Shown here piece by piece: positions 56,437 through 64,000 of a DNA stretch of 64,000 bases. Each line of letters begins with the position of its first letter. Within the stretch, counting starts at the first letter, position 1. Made by a program: the position numbers and the translations under genes. Below the pieces are notes generated by a model. The model did not search any database and was not told where the DNA came from. It worked only from the letters and a program-made list of their open reading frames with translations. The DNA comes from Sphingosinicella sp. (GTDB lineage Bacteria > Pseudomonadota > Alphaproteobacteria > Sphingomonadales > Sphingomonadaceae), in contig NZ_JACESP010000003.1 in assembly GCF_013911755.1 (NCBI RefSeq), positions 124,001 to 188,000 on the forward strand, read 5' to 3'.

Positions 56437-57216
56437 TTACGCGCGGCGTGCGGTCTCCAGCGGCTCGCGCGTCACGGGGTAGCCGATGCCTTCCGGGATG
56501 CAGAGATGGAGGCCGTCGTCGCACATGCGGACCTCGGGCTGCACGGTGACGATCGGCGTTTCCATCGCGTGCGCGATGAGCGCGTCGATGCTCGCGTGTT
56601 GCGCGAGGCGTTCGAGATTGCGGCGTGTGGGGAACATCACGTCGGCTTCCCGGCGATCCGCGCGCGCGATCGCTTCGGCCGGCGTGATCCACCATGACGT
56701 CGTCGCCTCGTTCCCGTCATGCCCCGCGTTCGCGCCTTCCGGCATCCGCGCCAGATAGAAGCGCGTGTCGTAGCGCTTGCCGTGAAGGCCGGGCGGCGGC
56801 ACCCAGCGCGCGAAGGGGACGAGCACGTCGAGATCGATCTGATGATCGTGGCGCGCAAGGAAATCGGAAAACGCGAGCGCGCGCGAAGCGATCGCGGGCT
56901 GCGCTTCAATGAAGTCCAGCGCGGCGATCTCCGGCCCGTGGGTGAGGAGCACGCCGGCCTCCTCGAAACTTTCGCGAATGGCGGCGACACGCGCGGCGAT
57001 CTCTTCAAGATCGAGATTGCCGCTGCTTGCAACGAGCCGCGACGCAGCGAGTTCCATATCGTGGGCGTCCACCTTGCCGCCCGGGAAGGCAATCATCCCC
57101 GCTCCGAAACCCATCGTCTTCGCGCGGGTCTGCATGAAAATTTCGGGTCTGCCATAGCCTTCACGCAGAAGGATCAGCGTCGCGGCGGGCATGGCGTCAT
57201 CTTTAGGCGTAGACAT
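56437..57216 (-). CDS. Nudix hydrolase
   Basis: A 259-aa hydrolase of nucleoside-diphosphate-linked compounds. The expanded Nudix box runs from [13 protein letters not shown] through a 20-aa insertion to [14 protein letters not shown]; this stretched form is seen in the NUDT7/8/19-like group. [13 protein letters not shown] precedes it. Start [10 protein letters not shown]. CoA derivatives are possible substrates by family, not proven. Confidence 0.82.
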   Translation of the reverse strand: MSTPKDDAMPAATLILLREGYGRPEIFMQTRAKTMGFGAGMIAFPGGKVDAHDMELAASRLVASSGNLDLEEIAARVAAIRESFEEAGVLLTHGPEIAALDFIEAQPAIASRALAFSDFLARHDHQIDLDVLVPFARWVPPPGLHGKRYDTRFYLARMPEGANAGHDGNEATTSWWITPAEAIARADRREADVMFPTRRNLERLAQHASIDALIAHAMETPIVTVQPEVRMCDDGLHLCIPEGIGYPVTREPLETARRA

Positions 57217-57280
57217 GCCGCGTATGTGGACCCGCAATGCCCGCTTGCCAAGCAGGGCAATGCCTATCATTTTCTCGCGC

Positions 57281-57874
57281 ATGGGCCCGATCGAACTGCT
57301 CGGTGTCGCCGCCAGCCTCAGCCTGCTCGCGGGATGGCGGCTCTATGCCACGGTGTTCGCTGCAGGTCTCGCGATGCGGCTGGGTGTCCTCGACCTGCCC
57401 CAGCATCTTCAAAGCCTCGATGTTTTCGCCAGTCCCTGGGTGATCGGAATTGCCGCGATCGGTCTCGTCGTGGAATTCTTCGCCGACAAGATCGCGTGGC
57501 TCGACAGCATCTGGGATGCGATCCACACCGCGATCCGTCCGCTCGGCGGCGCGCTGATCGCGCTTGCGGTCATCGATGCGGGCGACCCGGCATGGCAGGT
57601 GGCGGCGTTCCTGCTGGGCGGCGGCGCGGCGTTCGTCAGCCACAGTGCAAAGGCGAGCGGACGCGCGGTGGTGAATGCAAGCCCCGAACCCTTTTCGAAC
57701 GTGATCGTTTCGGGTTTGGAGGACGTGCTCACCATCGGCGGCCTCACGCTCACGCTTGTCGATCCGGTGCTCGCCGGGATCGTCGCGGTGTCGCTTCTCG
57801 CGGTAACCTTACTTCTTCTTTACGCAAGCTGGCGCATCCTGAAGCGCATCGACGTGGTGCTGCGGAAACTCTGA
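57281..57874 (+). CDS. DUF4126 membrane protein
   Basis: A 197-aa inner-membrane protein of unknown function with about five hydrophobic segments: [29 protein letters not shown] at the start, [36 protein letters not shown] (conserved in DUF4126), and a final helix [20 protein letters not shown]. It is followed by the PhyH gene after 1 bp. Confidence 0.82.
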   Translation: MGPIELLGVAASLSLLAGWRLYATVFAAGLAMRLGVLDLPQHLQSLDVFASPWVIGIAAIGLVVEFFADKIAWLDSIWDAIHTAIRPLGGALIALAVIDAGDPAWQVAAFLLGGGAAFVSHSAKASGRAVVNASPEPFSNVIVSGLEDVLTIGGLTLTLVDPVLAGIVAVSLLAVTLLLLYASWRILKRIDVVLRKL

Positions 57875-57875
57875 A

Positions 57876-58688
57876 ATGACCTTCACAGAAGATTATGCCC
57901 GGGATGGTTACGCCATCGTTCGGCAGTTCCTTCCGCCTGCCGATGTCGAACGCATCGGCGCGGCGATCGACAGCATACACGCGGAAGCCGCCGCACATGG
58001 GCGCAGCTTTCGCCACGGCAATCTCTTCTACAAGATCGCGAACGGCGACGTGCGCATGGCACAGTGGCCATCATGGCGGAGCGCGGCTCTGGATGAAGCG
58101 CGAACCGATCCGCGCTTCGCGGCGCTGCTCCGCGGCATGATCGGCGGCGACATCAAGCAGATCATCAACCAGATCCACTGGAAGCGTCCGGGCGGGAAAG
58201 GCGACTTCGCCTTTCATCAGGACTCGCGCTTCCGCCGTCCGCCGGATGCCTACCGCAATCTCGGCGCGAGCTACGTGCAGACCGGCCTCGCGATCGATCC
58301 GCACACTGCGCGCTCAGGCGGAATGCGCATCCTGCCCGGCAGCCACCGGCTCGGCGCGCTCAATATGGAGATGGACGGCGCGGTGATGGACAATGCCGCC
58401 GCCGAAGATGCGCTCGTCGCGCTCGGCCTCGATCCTGCAGGGCTCATCGACCTTGAGCTCGACCCCGGCGATCTTGCGCTCTGGAGCCCCTATCTCGTGC
58501 ACGGATCGGGCGCGAACCGTGCCGATCACCAGCGGCGCTTCTATATCAACGGTTACGTCCGCGCCGCCGATTGCGACCGTGGCGAATGGGCGTTCCGGGA
58601 CGGGCAGCCTGTCCCGCTCGGGCCACAGCCGGCGCTCGTCCACTACGAACAGCTTCGCGAACGGCCGGAGCCGCACTTCGTCGATTGA
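57876..58688 (+). CDS. Phytanoyl-CoA dioxygenase family protein
   Basis: Fe(II)/2-oxoglutarate oxygenase of 270 aa. Family pattern: YARDGYAIVRQFLPPADVE at the N terminus, HxD in FAFHQDSRFRRPP, the distal His in YLVHGSGANRADHQRRFYINGY with an arginine for 2-oxoglutarate. It starts 1 bp after the DUF4126 gene. The substrate cannot be read from sequence. Confidence 0.88.
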   Translation: MTFTEDYARDGYAIVRQFLPPADVERIGAAIDSIHAEAAAHGRSFRHGNLFYKIANGDVRMAQWPSWRSAALDEARTDPRFAALLRGMIGGDIKQIINQIHWKRPGGKGDFAFHQDSRFRRPPDAYRNLGASYVQTGLAIDPHTARSGGMRILPGSHRLGALNMEMDGAVMDNAAAEDALVALGLDPAGLIDLELDPGDLALWSPYLVHGSGANRADHQRRFYINGYVRAADCDRGEWAFRDGQPVPLGPQPALVHYEQLRERPEPHFVD

Positions 58689-58710
58689 TGGGAAAAACAG
58701 GAAATCCGGA

Positions 58711-58786
58711 TGGTGGAGCTGAGGGGAATCGAACCCCTGACCTCTGCAGTGCGATTGCAGCGCTCTCCCATCTGAGCTACAGCCCC
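58711..58786 (-). tRNA. tRNA-Ala(CGC)
   Basis: A 76-nt cloverleaf on the minus strand: acceptor GGGGCTG, anticodon stem CTGCA/TGCAG, loop ATCGCAC (anticodon CGC), T-loop TTCGATT and encoded CCA. Confidence 0.95.
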
Positions 58787-58859
58787 GATCCGGACGGCGC
58801 TCTATAACGATGCCTCCCCGCCGATGCAACGGGGTTTGCACGGGGGGCGAAAATCGCCT

Positions 58860-59159
58860 TCAGGACTGCTCGTTCTTGATACGCTCGTGGTGGCGGATCA
58901 CTTCCTCGATGATGAAGCGCAGGAACTTTTCGGCGAGTTCCTCGTCCAGCCGCGCGTCGGCGGCGAGCTTCCGCAGCCGCGCGATCTGGCGGGCTTCGCG
59001 GTCCGGATCGGCGGGCGGGAGGCCTGCCACGGCCTTGTATTCGCCCACCGCCTGCGTGATCTTGAAGCGCTCGGCGAGCATGTGAATGAGCGCGGCGTCT
59101 ATGTTGTCGATGCTGCTGCGATAGGCGGCGAGGCGGTCATCTGAACGGTCGTCGGTCAT
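58860..59159 (-). CDS. Chorismate mutase (AroQ type)
   Basis: Converts chorismate to prephenate. A 99-aa all-helical domain: LAAYRSSIDNIDAALIHMLAERFKITQAVGEYKA (catalytic Arg and Lys in helix 1 and its end), DPDREARQIARLRKLA, and a C-terminal helix LRFIIEEVIRHHERIKNEQ. Start MTDDRSDD. Confidence 0.93.
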   Translation of the reverse strand: MTDDRSDDRLAAYRSSIDNIDAALIHMLAERFKITQAVGEYKAVAGLPPADPDREARQIARLRKLAADARLDEELAEKFLRFIIEEVIRHHERIKNEQS

Positions 59160-59263
59160 CAGGCTCCCCAAAACGTCGGCGCGTCGATGTGGCGCGGTGA
59201 CAAAGCGCCGCGGATGTAGCATGGACGCATGACAGCGGAAACGTCGTGGGACAAGTCAGAGTC

Positions 59264-60280
59264 GTGAGCGCCACCATACACAGGTTGAATCCGGCGGAGC
59301 CTGCGCCGTCGATCGACGGGCTGATGCAGCTTGTGGCGCCCCAAATGAACTCCGTGAACCAGATCATCCTCGATCGGATGCAGAGCCCGGTGGCGGTGAT
59401 CCCGGCGCTTGCGGGGCACCTGATTTCGGGCGGCGGCAAGCGGCTGCGGCCGATGCTCACGCTCGCCTCGGCGCGCCTGCTCGGCTACTCGGGCGAGCGC
59501 CACCACAAGCTCGCGGCGAGCGTCGAGTTCATCCACACCGCTACATTGCTCCACGACGATGTGGTGGATGGGTCGGACCTCCGGCGCGGCAAAAAGGCCG
59601 CGAACCTCATCTGGGGCAACCAGGCGACGGTGCTGGTCGGCGATTTCCTGTTCAGCCGCGCCTTCGAGCTGATGGTCGAGGACGGCAGCCTCCGCGTCCT
59701 CAAGATCCTCTCGAATGCCTCCGCCGTTATCGCGCAGGGCGAGGTCGACCAGCTTATGGTCGCGCGCCAGATCGAAACGAGCGAGGAAAAATACCTGCAG
59801 GTGATCACGGCGAAGACGGCGGTGCTGTTCGCCGCCGCCTGCCAGATCGCCGCCGTGGTCGCGGAGCGCGACGAGGCGTGCGAGGCCGCGCTCGAAAGCT
59901 TCGGCCGCAACCTCGGCATCGCCTTCCAGCTCGTGGACGACGCGATCGACTACATGTCGGACGCCGAAACCATGGGCAAAGGGCAGGGCGACGACTTCCG
60001 CGAAGGCAAGCTGACGCTGCCCGTGATCCTCGCCTATCGCCGCGGCGACGACGAGGCGCGGCGCTTCTGGCGCGACGCGATGGAAGGCCGCCGCAAGTCC
60101 GACGACGACCTCGCCGAAGCGATCGAGCGGCTGAAAACATCAGGTTCGATCGCCGATACGCTGGCGCGCGCGCGGCACTATGGCGAACTCGCCATCGATG
60201 CGATTGCGGATATGCCCGCGAGCAGCGCGAAGGCGGCACTTACCGAAACCGTGCGTTTCGCGATCGCGCGGGCGTTCTGA
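59264..60280 (+). CDS. Polyprenyl diphosphate synthase
   Basis: Builds the long isoprenoid tail of ubiquinone. Trans-prenyltransferase with FARM motif LLHDDVVDGSDLRRGKKAAN and SARM motif LVDDAIDYMSD, plus GGGKRLRPML. The length, about 338 aa, fits octaprenyl/decaprenyl synthase (IspB/DdsA). GTG 59264 is used; GTG 59246 is in frame too and neither has a strong ribosome site. Confidence 0.92.
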   Translation: MSATIHRLNPAEPAPSIDGLMQLVAPQMNSVNQIILDRMQSPVAVIPALAGHLISGGGKRLRPMLTLASARLLGYSGERHHKLAASVEFIHTATLLHDDVVDGSDLRRGKKAANLIWGNQATVLVGDFLFSRAFELMVEDGSLRVLKILSNASAVIAQGEVDQLMVARQIETSEEKYLQVITAKTAVLFAAACQIAAVVAERDEACEAALESFGRNLGIAFQLVDDAIDYMSDAETMGKGQGDDFREGKLTLPVILAYRRGDDEARRFWRDAMEGRRKSDDDLAEAIERLKTSGSIADTLARARHYGELAIDAIADMPASSAKAALTETVRFAIARAF

Positions 60281-60346
60281 CGACTTGACGCGCGGCACGC
60301 GGCTGCGCCATTGGCTTTGCGCGACGGTTTCGTGAGGACGACGACG

Positions 60347-60625
60347 ATGGCAGTGCGGATTTACCAGCGCCCGAAAAACGCGATGCAAAGCGGCAAGGCG
60401 CGCACGCAGGAGTGGGTGCTGGAGTTCGAACGCGCCGATCCGCAGCGCCCCGATCCGCTCACCGGCTGGGCAGGCTCCGCCGACACGCGCCGCCAGCTGA
60501 CGCTGTGTTTCGACAGCGCGGAAGCCGCCACGGCCTACGCCGAGCGCGAGGGCTTCGCCTACACGGTGCTGCCGCCGCGCACGCACCGGCTGAAAATCCA
60601 GACCTACGCCGACAATTTCAAATAG
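60347..60625 (+). CDS. Complex I accessory subunit, NDUFS4-like
   Basis: A 92-aa protein of the 'ETC complex I subunit' family, related to the 18-kDa NDUFS4 subunit that stabilises NADH:quinone oxidoreductase in alphaproteobacteria and mitochondria. Pattern: AVRIYQRPKNAMQSGKARTQEWVLEFE, PLTGWAGSADTRRQLTLCFDSAEAATAYAEREGFAYTV. Start MAVRIYQRP. Confidence 0.88.
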   Translation: MAVRIYQRPKNAMQSGKARTQEWVLEFERADPQRPDPLTGWAGSADTRRQLTLCFDSAEAATAYAEREGFAYTVLPPRTHRLKIQTYADNFK

Positions 60626-60653
60626 CGCGCATTTGCGCTAAGGCCCCTTGCGG

Positions 60654-60730
60654 GCGCCCGTAGCTCAGTCGGATAGAGCACGAGCCTTCTAAGCTTGGGG
60701 TCGCAGGTTCGAATCCTGCCGGGCGCGCCA
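60654..60730 (+). tRNA. tRNA-Arg(TCT)
   Basis: A 77-nt cloverleaf: acceptor GCGCCCG/CGGGCGC, anticodon stem CGAGC/GCTTG with loop CTTCTAA (anticodon TCT), T-loop TTCGAAT, encoded CCA. Confidence 0.95.
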
Positions 60731-60753
60731 TGATTTTTCGGGAGGTATTCCGC

Positions 60754-60912
60754 GTGAATCACAAACGCGGCAGGCCCAGAAACCGTCGTGCGGGCTGCAA
60801 GATGTGCAAGCCCTGGAAGGTCAACGGCCATCGCACCGAGCGTCGCGACGGGGAAAAATTCAGCGACCACCGGCGCCGCACGGGGGCGAGCGACCTGACA
60901 CGGAGCGAATAG
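60754..60912 (+). CDS. Small conserved CxxC basic protein
   Basis: A 52-aa protein with GTG start and GGGAGGT upstream. NHKRGRPRNRRAGCKMCKPWKVNG contains an AT-hook-like RGRP and a CxxC pair; small proteins of this pattern (RAGCxxCKPxKxNG) occur in many bacteria with no assigned role. It starts just 23 bp after tRNA-Arg. Confidence 0.65.
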   Translation: MNHKRGRPRNRRAGCKMCKPWKVNGHRTERRDGEKFSDHRRRTGASDLTRSE

Positions 60913-60925
60913 GGCGCCGCAGCCG

Positions 60926-61402
60926 CTAGTCCGGCCTTTCTCGCGAATTGCCGCGTCGATCCCGGCGATCGCCCCAATCACCGCGGTCGCGGTCCGGCCG
61001 CGTGATCCGCGGGCTTTCGTGACCCCGATCGGCGTTCACGCGTCGATCCCGATCACGATCACGCCATTTCTGACGATCGGACCGGTCCCACTTTCCATCG
61101 TGCCGATCGCGATGACCGGCATAACGATCGCGTTGACGCTCCATCCAGTAATCGCGTTGCCGCGCATTCCAGCGATGGCGTTTTCCTGCGCGGTCCAGCA
61201 CATAGTAGCCGCTGCCGGGGTAATAATAGCCATCGTACCAGCCATAGCCGTAGCGGGGATAATCATAGCCGTAGCGATCGTGGTAGCCGCCGTGGCCGAC
61301 CGAAACACCCGCTCTGCCGTATCCGTCGTACATGCAGCCGCCGAGGGCGACGGCAGACAGCAGCATAAGTGCGCTCGTTACGCGTCTTCGAACAGTATTC
61401 AT
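60926..61402 (-). CDS. Predicted lipoprotein, Tyr/Gly-rich then Arg/Asp-rich
   Basis: A 158-aa protein with lipobox (LLSAVALGGCMY), a Tyr/Gly-rich stretch (YHDRYGYDYPRYGYGWYDGYYY), the segment GSGYYVLDRAGKRHRWNARQRDYWMERQ and a tail of RD repeats. The order resembles the EF-hand protein at 7632 in style but lacks EF-hands. Start preceded by GGAGAAGG. Function unknown. Confidence 0.7.
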   Translation of the reverse strand: MNTVRRRVTSALMLLSAVALGGCMYDGYGRAGVSVGHGGYHDRYGYDYPRYGYGWYDGYYYPGSGYYVLDRAGKRHRWNARQRDYWMERQRDRYAGHRDRHDGKWDRSDRQKWRDRDRDRRVNADRGHESPRITRPDRDRGDWGDRRDRRGNSRERPD

Positions 61403-61463
61403 GGCCTTCTCCTGCAGTACAGTGGGCCATGAAGCGCCTGAACCCCAGGTGAAGGCGGTTACC

Positions 61464-61498
61464 AAAAAAACGCCGGCTCCGTTTGGGAGACCGGCGTT
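61464..61498 (-). terminator. Intrinsic terminator after the aldehyde dehydrogenase gene
   Basis: Stem AACGCCGG/CCGGCGTT with an inner CTCC/GGAG and a GTTT loop; on the minus strand seven T follow. It lies 66 bp after the dehydrogenase stop. Confidence 0.88.
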
Positions 61499-61563
61499 CA
61501 GGTGTTGCATTGGGGTCAATGCACTGAACCTGAACGCCTATTGGACGAAATGTTTCCGCCGCC

Positions 61564-63006
61564 TCAGATTGTGAGGCAGAGGTACTTCATCTCGACATAC
61601 TCATCGATGCCGTAGCGCGAGCCTTCGCGGCCGAGGCCGGACTGCTTGACGCCGCCGAACGGCGCCACCTCCGTGGAGAGGATGCCCGAGTTGACACAGA
61701 CCATGCCCGACTCGATCGCTTCCGCCACGCGCCAGACGCGGGAGAGGTTGTTCGAATAGAAGTAGGAAGCGAGGCCAAACTCGCTGTCGTTCGCCATCGC
61801 GATGGCGTCCTCTTCGTTTTCGAAGCGGATGACGGGGGCGAGCGGCCCGAAAGTTTCCTCGTGCGCGACGAGCATGTCCTGCGTGACGTTCGCGAGCACA
61901 GTCGGCTCAAAGAACGTGCCGCCGAGCGCGTGGCGCTTGCCGCCCGCGAGGATCTTCGCGCCCTTGCCCGTCGCCTCGGCGATATGCTGCTCGACCTTCT
62001 CGACCGCCGCCATGTTGATGAGCGGGCCCTGTTCGGTGCCGTCCTCAAGCCCGCTGCCGACCTTCAGCTTCGCGGCGGCGGCGGCGAGCTTCTCGACGAA
62101 CTCGTCGTAAACGCCGGCCTGCACGTAGAGGCGGTTCGAGCACACGCAGGTCTGGCCCGAATTGCGGTACTTGGAGGCCATGGCGCCGACGATGGCGGCG
62201 TCCACATCCGCGTCGTCGAACACGATGAAGGGGGCGTTGCCGCCAAGCTCGAGGCTGAGCTTCTTGATGGTCTCCGCCGACTGGCGCATCAGCAGGCGGC
62301 CGATCTCGGTGGAGCCGGTGAACGACAGCTTGCGGACGATGGGGTTCGACGTGAGTTCGCCGCCGATTGCTGAGGCCTTGCCCGTCAGCACGTTGAAGAT
62401 GCCCTTGGGAAGTCCCGCCTCTTCGGCCAGCACGGCGAGCGCGATGGCGGAGTAGGGCGTCTCGGCGGCGGGCTTCAGCACGATCGGGCAGCCGGCGGCG
62501 AGTGCGGGGCCGGCCTTGCGCGTGATCATCGCGTTCGGGAAGTTCCACGGCGTGATTGCGGCAGCGACGCCGATCGGCTGCTTAAGCACAACGATGCGCT
62601 TGTCCGCCATGTGGCCGGGAATGACGTCGCCGTAGAGGCGCTTCCCTTCTTCCGCGTACCATTCGATGAACGCGGCGCCATAGGCGATCTCGCCCCGCGC
62701 TTCGGCAAGGCTCTTGCCCTGTTCGAGCGTGAGGAGCCGGGCGAGCTCGTCCTGATTGGCCATGATGAGCTCGTACCAGCGGCGGAGGATGACGGCGCGC
62801 TCCTTCGCCGTCTTTGCCCGCCACGCAGGCCATGCGCGATTCGCCGCCTCGACGGCGCGGCGGGTTTCGGCCGCGCCGCAGTTCGGAACGGTGCCGAGAA
62901 CCTCGCCAGTGGCCGGATTCGTGACGTTTATCGTCTCGCCGCTGTCTGCCTTCACCCATTCGCCGTCGATGTAGCAGGCTTCGCGAAGCAGCGGCGAACG
63001 GGTCAT
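61564..63006 (-). CDS. gabD: Succinate-semialdehyde dehydrogenase family
   Basis: Oxidises succinate semialdehyde to succinate with NAD(P)+. ALDH fold: ITPWNFPNAMITRKAGPALAAG, KPAAETP, FTGSTEIGRLL, catalytic Glu in LSLELGGNAPFIVFDDAD, and catalytic Cys in NSGQTCVCSNRLY. 480 aa, typical of GabD. The aminotransferase upstream ends 13 bp away, matching a putrescine/GABA route. Confidence 0.92.
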   Translation of the reverse strand: MTRSPLLREACYIDGEWVKADSGETINVTNPATGEVLGTVPNCGAAETRRAVEAANRAWPAWRAKTAKERAVILRRWYELIMANQDELARLLTLEQGKSLAEARGEIAYGAAFIEWYAEEGKRLYGDVIPGHMADKRIVVLKQPIGVAAAITPWNFPNAMITRKAGPALAAGCPIVLKPAAETPYSAIALAVLAEEAGLPKGIFNVLTGKASAIGGELTSNPIVRKLSFTGSTEIGRLLMRQSAETIKKLSLELGGNAPFIVFDDADVDAAIVGAMASKYRNSGQTCVCSNRLYVQAGVYDEFVEKLAAAAAKLKVGSGLEDGTEQGPLINMAAVEKVEQHIAEATGKGAKILAGGKRHALGGTFFEPTVLANVTQDMLVAHEETFGPLAPVIRFENEEDAIAMANDSEFGLASYFYSNNLSRVWRVAEAIESGMVCVNSGILSTEVAPFGGVKQSGLGREGSRYGIDEYVEMKYLCLTI

Positions 63007-63019
63007 GGAGACTCTCCTT

Positions 63020-64000
63020 TTACAGGGCTTTCAGTTTCGGCATGGCCAAATCCAGCGAACGGCGGATGATGTCAACCAGGTCGTCGATTTGCTGGCGTGA
63101 GATGACGAGCGGCGGCGACATGACGATGGTGTCGCGAATGCCGCGCACCATCAGGCCGTTTTCGATGCAGAAATCGCGCACGACCGGTCCGGCGTTGCCT
63201 TCCTTGCCGCCGAAACGCGCGGCGGTCTTCTTGTCGGCGACGATCTCGACCGCGCCGAGCAGGCCGATCGAGCGCGTTTCGCCGACGAGCGGGTGGTCGT
63301 CGAGGCGCTTCAACGCGGCATTCAGATAGGGGCCGACATCGTCGCGCACCTTGCCGACGAGGTTCTCGCGCTCAATGATCTCGATGTTGCGAAGCGCGAC
63401 GGCAGCGCAGACCGGGTGGCCGGAATAGGTAAAGCCGTGGACGAAATCGCCGCCCGTCTTGAGCACATCCACGACATCCGATGACACGGCGACCGCCGAG
63501 ATGGGGAGATAGCCCGAGGAGAGCCCCTTGGCCATGGGGACGAGATCGGGCGTGAAGCCGAGCGTCTGGTGGCCGAACCACTCGCCCGTGCGCCCGAAAC
63601 CGCAGATCACCTCGTCCGCGACGAGGAGGATGCCGTATTTGCGGCAGATGCGCTCGACTTCCTGCCAATAGCCTTCGGGCGGGATGATCACGCCGCCCGC
63701 GCCCTGCACGGGTTCGCCGACGAACGCGGCGACGTTTTCGGGTCCGACTTGGAGGATGCGGTCCTCGATCGCCTGCGCGCAGAGCTTGCCGAATTCGCGC
63801 GGCTCCATGTCGCGTCCCTCGCCGAACCAGTAGGGCTGGCGGACGTGCTCGATGCCGGGGATCGGGAGGTCGCCCTGCGCGTGCATCGCCTTCATGCCGC
63901 CGAGGCTGACGCCCGCGACCGTGGAGCCGTGATAGGCGTTCCAGCGGCTGATGAAGACCTTGCGGCTCGGCTCGCCCTTCACCTGCCAGTAGTGGCGCAC
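63020..64000 (-). CDS. Class III aminotransferase (5' truncated by window edge)
   Basis: PLP aminotransferase, likely acting on putrescine or an omega-amino acid with pyruvate (SpuC-like). ISRWNAYHGSTVAGVSLGG, GEPVQGAGGVIIPPEGYW, LLVADEVICGFGRTGEWFG and PMAKGLSSGYLPISAVAVS (PLP lysine) are visible. 327 codons are present; about 120 N-terminal residues lie beyond the edge. It sits 13 bp upstream of gabD, so they probably form one operon. Confidence 0.9.
   Translation of the reverse strand: MRHYWQVKGEPSRKVFISRWNAYHGSTVAGVSLGGMKAMHAQGDLPIPGIEHVRQPYWFGEGRDMEPREFGKLCAQAIEDRILQVGPENVAAFVGEPVQGAGGVIIPPEGYWQEVERICRKYGILLVADEVICGFGRTGEWFGHQTLGFTPDLVPMAKGLSSGYLPISAVAVSSDVVDVLKTGGDFVHGFTYSGHPVCAAVALRNIEIIERENLVGKVRDDVGPYLNAALKRLDDHPLVGETRSIGLLGAVEIVADKKTAARFGGKEGNAGPVVRDFCIENGLMVRGIRDTIVMSPPLVISRQQIDDLVDIIRRSLDLAMPKLKAL

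Overview
The window is GC-rich bacterial chromosome from an alphaproteobacterium, most likely Sphingomonadales. The evidence is the family mix (UrcA-family protein, DUF1134/EipA protein, NDUFS4-like complex I subunit, two VPEP-type PEP-CTERM proteins, DUF2062, DUF4126) and a LexA-like box of the alphaproteobacterial GAAC-N7-GAAC type. All identifications come from reading motifs; no database search was run.

Left arm (1-16,168): a polyphosphate locus (ppk1 cut by the window edge, Ppx/GppA, later a PPK2 directly behind aspS), RNase D, a GreB-type factor, a Slt lytic transglycosylase, dapA-smpB coupled by ATGA, a DUF2062 membrane protein, a YedY/sulfite-oxidase-fold molybdoprotein, an exported M13 peptidase and tRNA-Pro(TGG).

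Integrated element (about 16,146-31,132, 15 kb): it sits at the 3' end of tRNA-Pro between a 23-position direct repeat (22 identical; 18-bp perfect core). Next to the right repeat is a DUF6538-type tyrosine integrase. From there a minus-strand packaging and head module runs leftward: TerL, SPP1-like portal, scaffold-like protein, major capsid, DnaT-like connector and Mu F/gp7-like head protein. I find no tail, lysis, replication or CI-type repressor gene, and the head genes are intact and translationally coupled. The rest is small unknown genes, a serine recombinase with a candidate res site, and cargo (lipoprotein, AT-rich Mrr-like nuclease, PEP-CTERM protein). A LexA-like box lies inside a promoter at the left end, and a block of seven GANTC sites beside an AT-rich tract lies between integrase and terminase. 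The layout resembles a capsid-forming phage satellite that would need a helper's tails; a reduced prophage is the main alternative.

Right arm (31,133-64,000): a class C beta-lactamase-fold serine hydrolase, a winged-helix regulator, a DUF1134 protein, a LuxR-type regulator, a fused HyuA-HyuB hydantoinase/5-oxoprolinase, a YpfJ-type zinc peptidase, the bioF-bioD-bioA operon, an exported fasciclin protein between two gene-free structured intergenic regions, uvrA, a PEP-CTERM protein, a Cupin_8/JmjC-like oxygenase, a LytS/LytTR two-component pair, a histone H1-like repeat protein, a ManA-type isomerase, a Nudix hydrolase, a PhyH-type dioxygenase, tRNA-Ala(CGC), chorismate mutase, a polyprenyl diphosphate synthase, an NDUFS4-like protein, tRNA-Arg(TCT), and a GabD plus class III aminotransferase pair that suits putrescine/GABA breakdown (the latter cut by the window edge).
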